A stretch of DNA of 64,000 bases from Geminocystis herdmanii PCC 6308 (GCF_000332235.1 NZ_CM001775.1:3582272-3646271), one strand, 5' to 3'. Numbered from the stretch's first letter, positions 55,376 through 63,611 are shown. A program made the numbers and translations. The notes: generated from the letters alone by a model not told the origin.

Positions 55376-55588
55376 ATGGGTGAATCTAAAAGAAGAAAAC
55401 AAAGTTTAGGAGAAGATTATGGCAAGGAAGAACGCTTTATTTCTTGGTTGCCCTTGAGTAAAACACAAGCAGAAGATGCTTTTAAATTCACTACTCGTGG
55501 GGCATGGATCGGCATTGGATTGCTAGGGGCGACATGGGTAGTCGTTCGATTTGTCGGACCAACTTTTGGTTGGTGGATGGTTAATTAA
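55376..55588 (+). CDS. DUF2839 small membrane protein (70 aa)
   Basis: Matches the cyanobacterial DUF2839 family: MGESKRRKQSLGEDYGKEER, ISWLPLSKTQAEDAFKFTTR, then one membrane helix GAWIGIGLLGATWVVVRFVG. Function unknown. Upstream (55172-55375) contains a CTCACGCAAAGACGC stretch, typical of dispersed repeats, and no gene. Stop followed at once by heptameric ATTAACA-type repeats at about 55590-55612. Confidence 0.85.
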   Translation: MGESKRRKQSLGEDYGKEERFISWLPLSKTQAEDAFKFTTRGAWIGIGLLGATWVVVRFVGPTFGWWMVN

Positions 55589-55589
55589 T

Positions 55590-55612
55590 CATTAACAATT
55601 AACAATTCTCAA
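55590..55612. repeat. Degenerate heptamers between DUF2839 and mreB
   Basis: CATTAAC, AATTAAC and AATTCTC units fill the 24 bases between the two convergent stop codons. Confidence 0.5.
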
Positions 55613-56644
55613 TTATTTTTTGCGACTTGTGCGCCCTAGTCGATCGTAATCTTCAAGTACTTTTCCTGTACCGTAAACCACACATTTTAGGGGGTTGGGC
55701 GCAATATGGGTGATAATTCCTGTTTCGTTGGCAATTAGGCTATCTAAACCCTTGAGTAATGCACCTCCTCCTGCTAACATGATACCTCGATCGATTATAT
55801 CTCCTGCTAATTCGGGAGGTGTCTGCTCAAGAATTTTTTTGATGGCATCAACGATTAACTCCACTGTATCCGCAATACATTCTCTGATTTCCTCTACGCT
55901 AATGGTAACGGTTTTAGGTAGTCCAGATACGATATTAAGCCCCCTAATTTCCATGTTTTCTTGATCATTATCCGTTGGATAGGCTGAACCAATTTCCATT
56001 TTTATCTGCTCTGCGGTTCTTTCTCCTATAATTAGGTTGTAAGTTCGTTTGAGATAACGCTTAATCGCTTCTGTCACCTCATCCCCCGCAATCCTCACAG
56101 AATCACTGATAACAATGCCTTGAAGGCTTAATACGGCGACTTCCGTTGTCCCCCCCCCAATATCCACAATCATGCTACCTACCGGCTCATCAACGGGCAA
56201 TCCTGCACCAATGGCGGCGGCTACAGGTTCATCGATAAAGTCTATATTATCGATCGCACCAGATATTTCCATAGCGTCTTTTAAGGCTTTTTCTTCCACA
56301 GACGTAATACCACTTGGTACTCCAATAACAATACGAGAACGAGTTAAGTTATTATTCCCCCTCGCTTTTTTGATAAAATCCCTCAGCATCATCTCTGTTT
56401 CTTTGACATCGGTTATCACACCATCTTTTAATGGGCGAACTGTTCTGACATTTTTGGGAGTACGCCCTAACATTTTTTGTGCTTCTTTTCCCGTGGCAAT
56501 TGTTTTATTGGTATCATCATCAATGGCAATGATTGATGGTTCATCAAACACAATATTTTTACCCGGTATATAAATTAATGTATTTGCCGTTCCCAAATCA
56601 ATACCCATATCCTGAGATTCGGAAACTCGATCGAAGAAACCCAT
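55613..56644 (-). CDS. mreB: Rod-shape-determining protein MreB
   Basis: Bacterial actin. MGIDLGTANTLIYIPGKNIV is phosphate loop 1 (DLGTANT), MIVDIGGGTTEVAVLSL phosphate loop 2, and IMLAGGGALLKGLDSLI is the adenosine motif. Length 343 is usual. It forms membrane-bound filaments that direct wall synthesis, in line with a non-spherical or elongated cell. mreC and mreD, normally adjacent, are not seen: downstream is a convergent gene and upstream the COG0523 gene, so mreB is unlinked here. A poly-C stretch at 56153-56160 (from a Gly-Gly-Gly codon run) is in the middle. Confidence 0.96.
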   Translation of the reverse strand: MGFFDRVSESQDMGIDLGTANTLIYIPGKNIVFDEPSIIAIDDDTNKTIATGKEAQKMLGRTPKNVRTVRPLKDGVITDVKETEMMLRDFIKKARGNNNLTRSRIVIGVPSGITSVEEKALKDAMEISGAIDNIDFIDEPVAAAIGAGLPVDEPVGSMIVDIGGGTTEVAVLSLQGIVISDSVRIAGDEVTEAIKRYLKRTYNLIIGERTAEQIKMEIGSAYPTDNDQENMEIRGLNIVSGLPKTVTISVEEIRECIADTVELIVDAIKKILEQTPPELAGDIIDRGIMLAGGGALLKGLDSLIANETGIITHIAPNPLKCVVYGTGKVLEDYDRLGRTSRKK

Positions 56645-56814
56645 TTGTAAATCCTCTATTTCTATCTATAGTAAATTTTTATAATCAAATTATCTTAATC
56701 TACTTCTTTACTTTTTTGTTAATTCTTACAATTACCTACCTTATTCCTTGTAATTTTTCCATAGAAATAGTTGATAATTGGTGGGCAGTGCAACGCCCTA
56801 CCATAAGTTAAATA

Positions 56815-57894
56815 CTAATTACATAAACATTGTTCTAATTGTTGTTTAATTCGATCGCCATCAATATTTTGTCCGATAAAAACTAACTTATTTTCCTTCT
56901 TTTGTCCTTTTTTCCACACATCATCTTCAATGGTGAATCGTTTGCCACTTAAATGAAATATGTGTCGATCGGGACTTTCCTCAAACCATAAAATACCTTT
57001 AGCACGAAAAACATTCACAGGCAATTCATTGTCTAGGAAATTTTGTAATTTACGAATATTAAAAGGCTCATCTCTGACAAAAGAAACGGAAATAAAACCA
57101 TCATTTTCTAAATGATTGGAGTGATGATGATGATCATGGTGATCGTGGTGATCATGTCCGCAGTTGTGATCATGTTCGTGATCTTCTGTACAATGGTGAT
57201 CATGATGATCATGGGATGAATCATCTTCCTCAAAATACTTGTCAGACTCAAATAAACCGACACTCAAGATTAAAGGTAAAGGTACTTGAGATTTTGTAGT
57301 ACGCATGATTCTTGCATCTTGTTTAATATCTCTCAACTTTACTTCTAATAAATCCACATCAGCAGAATCCACTAAGTCGGTTTTATTCAGTAAAATAATA
57401 TCTCCGTAGGCAATTTGATTATAGGCAGCATCACTGTTAAACAAATCAAGACTAAAGTTTTCTGAATCCACTAAGGTTACGATCGAATCTAAGCGCGTCA
57501 TATCTCGTAGTTCAGTACCTAAAAAAGTCAAAGCTACCGGTAAAGGATCGGCTAATCCTGTAGTTTCTACTACTAAATAATCAATTTTTTCTTCTCTTTC
57601 TAAAATTTTATATACTGCTTCCACTAAATCCGAGTTAATAGTACAGCAAATACAACCGTTGCTCAACTCTACCATATCATCATCAGAAGAAACGATTAAA
57701 TCATTATCAATACCGATTTCGCCAAACTCATTCACCAACACCGCCGTTTTTAAACCCTGTTGATTTTGCAAAATGTGATTGAGTAAAGTAGTTTTACCAC
57801 TGCCCAAAAAACCTGTAATGATAGTGACAGGTAAACCTTGCTTTGGTACTTCCATTGTATTTGTTGTTATATTTACTGGTTCTACTTTTGTCAT
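56815..57894 (-). CDS. COG0523 (CobW/ZNG1-like) GTPase with a His-rich metal loop (359 aa)
   Basis: G3E-family GTPase. PVTIITGFLGSGKTTLLNHI is Walker A (near residue 30), the ELSNGCICCTINSDL stretch has the CxCC metal motif (near 75-85), VVETTGLADPLPVALTF is the switch region, and LLNKTDL gives guanine specificity. Residues about 228-258 are a His/Asp-rich run (SHDHHDHHCTEDHEHDHNCG onward) that should bind several zinc ions, as in zinc-metallochaperone COG0523 members. I chose ATG 57892-57894; the longer frame from TTG 57925-57927 is not needed. Members insert zinc or cobalt into target proteins. No Zur-box or zinc ABC gene is visible nearby. Confidence 0.85.
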   Translation of the reverse strand: MTKVEPVNITTNTMEVPKQGLPVTIITGFLGSGKTTLLNHILQNQQGLKTAVLVNEFGEIGIDNDLIVSSDDDMVELSNGCICCTINSDLVEAVYKILEREEKIDYLVVETTGLADPLPVALTFLGTELRDMTRLDSIVTLVDSENFSLDLFNSDAAYNQIAYGDIILLNKTDLVDSADVDLLEVKLRDIKQDARIMRTTKSQVPLPLILSVGLFESDKYFEEDDSSHDHHDHHCTEDHEHDHNCGHDHHDHHDHHHHSNHLENDGFISVSFVRDEPFNIRKLQNFLDNELPVNVFRAKGILWFEESPDRHIFHLSGKRFTIEDDVWKKGQKKENKLVFIGQNIDGDRIKQQLEQCLCN

Positions 57895-57968
57895 AACTTT
57901 AATTTTCGATCGTACAATAAAATTCAATTCTCCATATTATTGTAAACGATTCCCCCTTAGATTCAGAA

Positions 57969-58382
57969 TCATTGACTGGTAATTTTTAAAGTGAAAGGGT
58001 TTTGATTGCCTTGAGCATCCCCCACATAGATAAGATATTTCCCAGCCGCCCATACACCTCCCATTTTTGGGTATTTGTTCGGAGTAGAATCTCCTAGAAT
58101 ACAAAAGCGATCGCCATCAGAAGGTCCTAAAACTAAAAGACTGGGTTTACCTTGACTGGCTTCCACCACGATATTTAATGAATACACCTGTTGACTTAAA
58201 TTAAGAATATGATTCGGTTGATTAGCAATATAACCACAATCGCCACTATTATTATTTCCTCCCGTTGTGCCTTTAATTTGTTGATTATTGGGGATTTGAG
58301 CCAAGGAATTTAAGGGTATAAGTACGATCGAGATTATCCCCCAAAACCATAGCAATTTAAAGGGTTGGACAAAATTAAACAT
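57969..58382 (-). CDS. Small exported protein with a signal peptide (137 aa)
   Basis: An N-terminal signal (residues 1-29, ending SLAQ) precedes about 108 residues of beta-type sequence (CGYIANQPNHILNLSQQVYS, EASQGKPSLLVLGPSDGDRF, GVWAAGKYLIYVGDAQGNQN) that resembles a DUF-type beta-sandwich. Two Cys (near 49 and 92) may form a disulfide. I do not recognise it with certainty. It lies upstream of the COG0523 gene on the same strand with 74 bases between. Confidence 0.6.
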   Translation of the reverse strand: MFNFVQPFKLLWFWGIISIVLIPLNSLAQIPNNQQIKGTTGGNNNSGDCGYIANQPNHILNLSQQVYSLNIVVEASQGKPSLLVLGPSDGDRFCILGDSTPNKYPKMGGVWAAGKYLIYVGDAQGNQNPFTLKITSQ

Positions 58383-58467
58383 GATAATTAATCAACTTTA
58401 GCGATAGTTATTCATTACAATAGACGAAAAGCCATCACAAAATGTTCAGATAATTATTATTAATTTT

Positions 58468-58914
58468 ATGGTAACTAATTCCGCTCCTAGACCTCAAAAC
58501 TTAGAGAAAATAGTCGAAAAATTCAAGCGCCGTGATAACCCCAAACAAAAATATGAACAATTACTCTGGTATGCCAAAAAATTAGCACCCATGGCACAAG
58601 AAGAAAAAACCGAAGCCAATAAAGTATTAGGATGTGTGTCTCAAGTGTATATTACCTCCACCTTAGAAGATAATCAGATATTTTATCAAGGAGATTCTGA
58701 CGCACAATTAGTCAAAGGATTAGTCGCTTTTCTCATCGAAGGTTTAAACGGATTAACCCCTTTAGAAGTGATTAACTTAACCCCTGATTTTATTGAAGAA
58801 ACGGGATTACAAGTAAGTTTAACTCCATCTCGTGCTAATGGTTTTTTTAATATTTTCAAGAAAATGCAACAACAAGCCCTCACCGCCGAAACTAAACTGG
58901 AGAAAGAAAAATAA
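58468..58914 (+). CDS. sufE: SufE-type sulfur acceptor
   Basis: Takes sulfane sulfur from SufS and passes it to the SufBCD scaffold for Fe-S assembly. NLEKIVEKFKRRDNPKQKYE and WYAKKLAPM are typical starts. The active Cys56 lies in NKVLGCVSQVYITS, and GDSDAQLVKGLVAFLIEGLN and GLQVSLTPSRANGF follow. Length 148 is normal for SufE. Located apart from the suf operon, as in many cyanobacteria. Divergent from the exported-protein gene. Confidence 0.93.
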   Translation: MVTNSAPRPQNLEKIVEKFKRRDNPKQKYEQLLWYAKKLAPMAQEEKTEANKVLGCVSQVYITSTLEDNQIFYQGDSDAQLVKGLVAFLIEGLNGLTPLEVINLTPDFIEETGLQVSLTPSRANGFFNIFKKMQQQALTAETKLEKEK

Positions 58915-58940
58915 TCTTTGATTATCCTTATCAAAAAATC

Positions 58941-59008
58941 GTAGGTTGGGTTGAGGTAACGAAACCCAACATTTCACAAAAGTAATGATTTTCACCATCG
59001 GCTATTTT
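58941..59008. repeat. Dispersed repeat after sufE, copy 1
   Basis: Begins GTAGGTTGGGTTGAGGTAAC and is nearly the same as 60674-60735, but carries CCCAACATTTC instead of ATTTC. It lies just upstream of the antitoxin-like gene. Confidence 0.75.
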
Positions 59009-59098
59009 GAGGAAATTTTAACAGAATATTTCGACTTAGAATTAAATGAGAATTTAAAAGTATTTACATTAATTTATCGATTATATTAGAGGTATTTT

Positions 59099-59329
59099 AT
59101 GACTATTGCGGACTTAATAAAAGCAGAAATCGATACTTTCCCTGAAGAATTACAATTATTATTACTAGATTTTATTGCATTATTAAAAAAACGTTATCCC
59201 TCATTAAAAACAGAAAATATTGATTTAGATATTGCTGACAAAATAAATCAAGAATCTTTTATCGGAATGTGGAAAGATAGAGAAGATATTAAAAATAGCA
59301 ATGAATGGGTAAGACAAATTAGAGAGTAA
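59099..59329 (+). CDS. DUF2281-like antitoxin of a broken TA pair (76 aa)
   Basis: MTIADLIKAEIDTFPEELQL and LLLDFIALLKKRYPSLKTEN make a helical domain like the DUF2281 family of cyanobacterial antitoxins, followed by a FIGMWKDREDIKNSNEWVRQ tail, which should bind the PIN toxin. It ends 16 bases before the decayed PIN gene. A GAGG ribosome site precedes the ATG at 59099-59101. Frame intact, but its toxin partner is not functional. Confidence 0.65.
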   Translation: MTIADLIKAEIDTFPEELQLLLLDFIALLKKRYPSLKTENIDLDIADKINQESFIGMWKDREDIKNSNEWVRQIRE

Positions 59330-59345
59330 GAATGGTAGTAATTCA

Positions 59346-59666
59346 ATGAGTAATAAAATTTTAATTGATACGGATATTTTAATCGATATTAGTCGAGAAA
59401 TTCCTACAGCAATTAACCGAATTAAACAAGAAAAATTAGATCATAAACTATGTATAAGAATCATTACTCAAATGGAGTTAATAATTGGTTGTCGCAATAA
59501 AATATAGCAACAAAAACTTAATAAATTTTTGCAAGGATTTTTAATTATTAATATTAATGAATCAATATCAAATCAAGGATGTCAATTATTAGAAAAATAT
59601 CGTCTCACTAAAAATCAAAGTGATTATCGCTTTATCGATGAAATTAATTTACTATCTTATCCTTAG
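59346..59666 (+). pseudogene. PIN-domain toxin (VapC-like), decayed
   Basis: MSNKILIDTDILIDISREIP is the PIN-domain start with the first catalytic Asp, and RIITQMELIIGCRNKI carries the conserved Glu. A TAG follows at 59505-59507. After it the frame continues QQKLNKFLQGFLI and LEKYRLTKNQSDYRFIDEIN to the stop 59664-59666. Between KYRL and KNQSDYRF an intact family member has about 25 residues including the next Asp pair, so that segment is deleted. Stop and deletion make it inactive. Confidence 0.75.
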
Positions 59667-59764
59667 TTAATGTTTTATTATAAGCTCGATCGAACCTTTA
59701 TTTGTCGATGTAGAGATATTTAGATCGATTTTGATTTTTTACTAATCGTTTAATATCTTCTTGT

Positions 59765-60139
59765 TTAAACAATATTTGTTTTTGCAATAGTTAAAAATAA
59801 TTCTGCATGAGTTATTTGTTGTTGTGCCTGTTGATAATTAAGAGCTTGAAATTGTCCATAATCTCCCGTATGTCTCAAGTCTTGAGCATCTAGTAAAAAA
59901 CGATGTAATTCTGAAGGAATTTTTCCTGTTTTAGCAAACTCTTTTCCAAAAGCTGAAATAACCGCACTATGACTAGAAAAATTTTTCCCTTCTTCTTCTA
60001 AAAAAGCCTCCGCCACATAAAACATTGTATAGTAAGAACGGGAAACAGAATAATCATAAAACTTATTTTCTAATAATAATTTCGATGCTAATAAACTTTC
60101 TTCTGCCTTATCTAATAATTCTTTTTGCCTTGGAATCAT
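59765..60139 (-). CDS. HEPN-domain protein of an HEPN/MNT pair (124 aa)
   Basis: The HEPN fold (helical) is seen in MIPRQKELLDKAEESLLASK, YSVSRSYYTMFYVAEAFLEE, HSAVISAFGKEFAKTG and AQDLRHTGDYGQF, as in COG1895. Minimal HEPN toxins usually show R-x4-6-H; here R-S-Y-Y-T-M-F-Y has Tyr where His would be, so RNase activity is uncertain. Its start overlaps the stop of the MNT gene by four bases (ATGA), so the two are translationally coupled. Known pairs act as toxin-antitoxin, with MNT adding AMP to HEPN. Confidence 0.75.
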   Translation of the reverse strand: MIPRQKELLDKAEESLLASKLLLENKFYDYSVSRSYYTMFYVAEAFLEEEGKNFSSHSAVISAFGKEFAKTGKIPSELHRFLLDAQDLRHTGDYGQFQALNYQQAQQQITHAELFLTIAKTNIV

Positions 60140-60462
60140 AATATAATTCCTTCTTGACGAATGTTTCTGATTAAGGCACTATCATAGGTATTAAAATAAT
60201 CTTCTGACATAAATAAACGACTAATTATTTTCTCATATTTTAAAGATAAATCACAAATAATTTTGCCTGTTCTTTCTATTTCATTCCCTATATTAATTTC
60301 TTGATCTTTTAAAAGAATTAATACATCAATATCTGAGTCTTCTTTTGCTGTTCCTTTTGCCTGAGAACCAAATAAAATTACATTAACAAGTTTATCTCGA
60401 TAAATCTCTTGTAATTGCTTTTTAAAAATTAATAAAATAGATTTTATTTCTTGATTAATCAT
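60136..60462 (-). CDS. MNT-type nucleotidyltransferase of an HEPN/MNT pair (108 aa)
   Basis: Minimal nucleotidyltransferase. VILFGSQAKGTAKEDSDIDV, continuing LILLKD, is the GSxxxGxxxxxSDxD motif (Gly-Ser near residue 32, Asp43 and Asp45), the metal-binding core. Length 108 is typical. It is the first gene of the pair and overlaps the HEPN gene by four bases. MntA-type enzymes AMPylate or neutralise the HEPN toxin. Its start is ATG 60460-60462. It should be functional as read. Confidence 0.8.
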   Translation of the reverse strand: MINQEIKSILLIFKKQLQEIYRDKLVNVILFGSQAKGTAKEDSDIDVLILLKDQEINIGNEIERTGKIICDLSLKYEKIISRLFMSEDYFNTYDSALIRNIRQEGIIL

Positions 60463-60476
60463 AATTTATTCTACGC

Positions 60477-60555
60477 TTATTGACGAATTGATTCGATCGA
60501 GATTTCCCTACCTTCCCATAAACCTGCTAAGGAAAAAAATCTTCATCTTTAATAT
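60477..60555 (-). pseudogene. Remnant of an antitoxin C-terminus
   Basis: In one frame: FFSLAGLWEGREISIESIRQ and a stop at 60477-60479, like the toxin-binding tail of small cyanobacterial antitoxins (LAGIWKDRDISLESLRQ type). The upstream segment KDIKDEDF fits in another frame because of one missing T. No intact antitoxin is present. The rest of the 60480-60805 stretch is a repeat and AT-rich DNA with CGATCG motifs. Confidence 0.4.
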
Positions 60556-60673
60556 CTTTTAACTCTTTTTACACTATTTTATCGTGTTTTATTGTTTTAT
60601 GATAAGCTCGATCGAGAAGTGGCGATCGCACGATCGAACCCTTACTTACACCCTTATTCTCTGATAAAATTGT

Positions 60674-60765
60674 AGGTTGGGTTGAGGTAACGAAACATTT
60701 CACAAAAGCAATGATTTTCACCATCGGCTATTTTTGGGTTGCACTTCGTTTAACCCAACCTACAT
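60674..60765. repeat. Dispersed inverted repeat, copy 2
   Basis: Opens GTAGGTTGGGTT and closes AACCCAACCTAC. Bases 60674-60735 match copy 1 at 58941-59008. Possibly a MITE or small palindromic repeat. Confidence 0.75.
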
Positions 60766-60805
60766 TCTATGGCATAATATAAATTGTTGAGTTTCATAAA
60801 AAATC

Positions 60806-61264
60806 ATGACTGAAATTGCTAATATCGATTCAACAGCTTATGTAACAGTACAAGGAAATTATGCCGTTATTAATGAAGGCACAGGCTACGCTATTATTAA
60901 TATCCAAAATAAACAATTTTTAGCCCGTAATATTTCCTCTTTTTTAGATTGTGTTAAAACATTAGAATATATTGCTAGTAAACAAGACAATTCATCTCAA
61001 GACTATCAAGGTTATTCTGAAGATATTAAAACTTCTCAAGAATCTAAACCTTTAACTCCTAAATTTGATGTTAAATCTGATGTTCAAAGATTAATAGAAA
61101 AGTATGCCCCAGAAACAGTTAAAGTTGATAAATCAGTTAATTTTATGAGTCAAAGTCGCTATAAATGTTATGACAAATATGGAAATGTGTTAGGGCGTGT
61201 TAGAGGAAAAGAAGGAAATCGCTATTGGCAATATGGTGATTTCTCAGATGAAAAACATTATTAA
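60806..61264 (+). CDS. Unrecognised 152-aa protein with a truncated copy downstream
   Basis: MTEIANIDSTAYVTVQGNYA and VINEGTGYAIINIQNKQFLA give a beta-rich N-terminus. A Ser/Gln/Pro-rich linker (residues about 60-90) follows, then FDVKSDVQRLIEKYAPETVK, and the C-terminus RYKCYDKYGNVLGRVRGKEG then NRYWQYGDFSDEKHY. No known family. The first 38 codons are duplicated at 61313-61435. ATG 60806-60808. Likely an accessory gene, as its surroundings are TA remnants and repeats. Confidence 0.5.
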   Translation: MTEIANIDSTAYVTVQGNYAVINEGTGYAIINIQNKQFLARNISSFLDCVKTLEYIASKQDNSSQDYQGYSEDIKTSQESKPLTPKFDVKSDVQRLIEKYAPETVKVDKSVNFMSQSRYKCYDKYGNVLGRVRGKEGNRYWQYGDFSDEKHY

Positions 61265-61312
61265 GCATCACATTTACTCAAAACAATAATTTAACTAATA
61301 AAAATAAAAAAT

Positions 61313-61435
61313 ATGAATGAAATTGCTAATATCGATTCAACGGCTTATGTAACAGTACAAGGAAATTATGCCGTTATTAATGAAGGCACAGGCTACGCTA
61401 TTATTAATATCCAAAATAAACAATTTTCAGGTTGA
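61313..61435 (+). pseudogene. Truncated duplicate of the 152-aa gene's 5' end
   Basis: ATG 61313-61315 begins MNEIANIDSTAYVTVQGNYA and stays nearly identical to the gene at 60806 up to IQNKQF, then ends SG and a stop at 61433-61435. The duplication boundary at about 61427 abuts the 68-aa antisense frame. The copy is intact only for its first 38 codons. Confidence 0.75.
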
Positions 61436-61599
61436 TAATTATGTTTTTGACGATTGACAACATTAAAAAAAACCACAAAAGTCAGAGGAGTTAAAGAAAA
61501 TAACATTTGTTTTGTTATTGCGGTGGTAATAACTCCAAAAAAGAAACTTCCTACTGAGAAAAATTCAGCTAATTCTAACCAATTTTGTTTTTTATTCAT
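61393..61599 (-). CDS. N-terminal fragment of a cyanobacterial membrane protein (68 aa)
   Basis: MNKKQNWLELAEFFSVGSFF and FGVITTAITKQMLFSLTPLT with FVVFFNVVNRQ resemble the N-terminal two membrane helices of a cyanobacterial family ending in LNxVNR. The last 13 codons (QPENCLFWILIIA) come from the reverse strand of the duplicated fragment at 61313-61435, so the gene was cut there. Start ATG 61597-61599, 25 bases after a promoter-like element. Probably non-functional. Confidence 0.5.
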   Translation of the reverse strand: MNKKQNWLELAEFFSVGSFFFGVITTAITKQMLFSLTPLTFVVFFNVVNRQKHNYQPENCLFWILIIA

Positions 61600-61623
61600 A
61601 CTTTACTCCTTTTAATCTCTAAT

Positions 61624-61660
61624 TACTTATCAGTCTCATTTTTAAATTTTATGCAATGTG
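61624..61660 (-). repeat. Recurrent promoter-like element, copy 6
   Basis: On the minus strand: GCATAA, spacer, ACTGATAAGTAAT, ending 25 bases before the start of the 68-aa gene. Slightly shorter than the others. Confidence 0.45.
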
Positions 61661-61763
61661 ACACAAAATTTTTAAATAATACATTAAATACTGACAAGAT
61701 AAATGCAAGGTACGATCGTATTTTCACAAAATTTTATTATATTAGACATCGACCATATTTTAG

Positions 61764-61791
61764 GTAGAGACGTAAAATTTTACATCTCTAC
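61764..61791. repeat. Hairpin with 13-base arms
   Basis: GTAGAGACGTAAAA then TTTTACATCTCTAC, with one mismatch in the arms and no loop. It is nested between the TTAGACATC/GATGTCTA arms, and so may be part of one composite repeat. Confidence 0.6.
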
Positions 61792-61909
61792 AACAGTTTG
61801 ATGTATCGAAAATTTAATTTTTTCCAGATGTCTATTGGGCGAGGGCATAATTTTACCTTCGTTGAGGTAGGCAAAAGGCAAGATACAAATAATTTGCCTA
61901 CCATAAGGG

Positions 61910-63523
61910 CTAAAAAGTAAAAGCTGTACGCAATGCTCCCACATATAGGGGATCTCGATCGTTCGCAGGATTAATGCCCACCCAAAAAGCAGGAGTTACG
62001 GAAATATTGTCTGTAAGTTTAAATACATAAAATGTTTCAATTAAAAAAGGTGTATCTTTTGTCGCCACAACATCCGTAGGAATGTTATTTTTATTGGTTA
62101 AAGTACCAGCATAGGGAGGGCTTCCCACGCTTACCGCGCCTAAATTGCCTTCTTTAAATAAATCTGGGAAGGCTAAACTTACTTTCCAATTCCAAATATC
62201 CGCATAATCTCCCCTTCTTGCACCGCCTTCGGCTTTAGAGTTGGTGTACATTCCCCAACCTGACACATTAAAACGGGGGCTAATTTGCCATGACCCAATT
62301 ACGGCATAATGATCAGAAGATGTGGCATTACCATCAAAGGGATCATCAGTATTAGCTACTCCTGTATAACCTAAAAGGGAAAAATCTTGTAAATCTCCCG
62401 TGCCACTATAATCTTTAGCATAGGCAAAGGCGATGCCAGTATTAGCACTAATGTTATAGGTTAATTGGGTGGCAATATTATATTTTCCGTTAAATAAACC
62501 ATTGCCACTTTCGGGGTTACTGCCATTAAGCGCAGAGTAAAGAATCCCTAGATTTAGTTTATCGGTGATGTCGAAATAAGCACCAACTCCGGGTCCTTCA
62601 TAGTCGTTCATGAGATAAATCGGTGCTAAACTAGGAAAAAATGCCACTGATCCTGTGGCAAAATCTGAGGTATAAGGGGAAAGAGGATCAGAAATATCGT
62701 CTAAGGTAATTTTAATTCCTGCTAAGTATAGCTTGACTCGATCGCCCACGGGGAAGCTATATTGAACTTTATTCAAAGATGTATTGTTTTCTCCTCCTGC
62801 ACTAAAGTTAAAGTCAGTTAAGTTACTTCCCCCTCTGGCAAAGTAAAAATTACCCATTTGTAAACGTACTTTTAACAAGTCTTCTCCGCTAAAACTGGTA
62901 TTCAAATCAAGGCGAGTGCGATAATTAGCGGTAATTTGTCCATCGGTGATGGGTGTACCTTTAGGCGCACCTAGGGCGGCAGTTTCGTTACCTCCTACCC
63001 CTGAAAAAACGATGATATTTTCTCCTCGTAGGGTGGTGGTTGTCGAAAAATTATGCTCCTCCAAAAAGGTAATTCTACCGTCTAAGTTATTAACTCTGGT
63101 GTTAAGGGTGGCTAATTCTGTTTCATATTCTGTGGCTAATTTTTTGAGTTTTTCTAAATCTTCTTGGACTACGATCGAACCTTGTTGTATTAATTTTTCG
63201 ATCGAATTTAAACAGGCATTCAATCCTGCGGCAAATTCATAACGACTCATAGCGCGATTACCCCGAAAAGTTCGATCGGGATAACCTACAATACAACCAT
63301 AACGCTCTACAAGACTTCTCAGAGCTTCAAAAGCCCAATCCGTAGGGGAAACATCCCGTAGTTGCGAGACGCTATTAATTTGATTCATGACATTATTATC
63401 GGAATCATAAGCCATAGTTTCCGAATCAATGATTGATTGAGCTTTAGCTGTATTAGAAACGAAAAAATTGCTGATATTGAAGATAACCGCCAAAAATAAC
63501 AGATATTTAAGTTTATTCATCAT
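61910..63523 (-). CDS. SLH-domain OprB-type porin (537 aa)
   Basis: A signal peptide (residues 1-28, ending TAKA) is followed by an SLH domain (VSQLRDVSPTDWAFEALRSL, VERYGCIVGYPDRTFRGNRA, SRYEFAAGLNACLNSIEKLI), which binds the cell wall, a coiled coil (about 110-155), then a beta-barrel to the end (LSPYTSDFATGSVAFFPSLA, NISANTGIAFAYAKDYSGTG, aromatic final residues RTAFTF). Porins of this family carry solutes or iron through the cyanobacterial outer membrane. ATG 63521-63523; a second in-frame ATG follows at 63518. Downstream is a transcription gap. Confidence 0.9.
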   Translation of the reverse strand: MMNKLKYLLFLAVIFNISNFFVSNTAKAQSIIDSETMAYDSDNNVMNQINSVSQLRDVSPTDWAFEALRSLVERYGCIVGYPDRTFRGNRAMSRYEFAAGLNACLNSIEKLIQQGSIVVQEDLEKLKKLATEYETELATLNTRVNNLDGRITFLEEHNFSTTTTLRGENIIVFSGVGGNETAALGAPKGTPITDGQITANYRTRLDLNTSFSGEDLLKVRLQMGNFYFARGGSNLTDFNFSAGGENNTSLNKVQYSFPVGDRVKLYLAGIKITLDDISDPLSPYTSDFATGSVAFFPSLAPIYLMNDYEGPGVGAYFDITDKLNLGILYSALNGSNPESGNGLFNGKYNIATQLTYNISANTGIAFAYAKDYSGTGDLQDFSLLGYTGVANTDDPFDGNATSSDHYAVIGSWQISPRFNVSGWGMYTNSKAEGGARRGDYADIWNWKVSLAFPDLFKEGNLGAVSVGSPPYAGTLTNKNNIPTDVVATKDTPFLIETFYVFKLTDNISVTPAFWVGINPANDRDPLYVGALRTAFTF

Positions 63524-63611
63524 AACTACCTCTAAATTTTTTAAAATAATTACACCTGTTTTCCTGTCTTTCTGTTTTTCTGTCTTCCTGTGTGCCTACT
63601 TTGTCGTTACC

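Larger units (their letters stand above)
61600..61909. other. Gene-free region with hairpin and repeat elements
   Basis: About 310 bases: promoter-like element at 61624-61660, outer repeats TTAGACATC (61742-61750) and GATGTCTA (61827-61834), an inner hairpin at 61764-61791, and AGGCAA repeats near 61866-61881. No gene seen. Confidence 0.55.

Noticed and set aside
58986-59090. 34-codon frame beginning MIFTIGYFEEIL
   Set aside because: Its start lies in the dispersed repeat shared with 60674-60765 and there is no further support.
63560-63598. Period-7 tract before the porin
   Set aside because: CTGT recurs every 8 bases there, so it is not part of the heptamer set.
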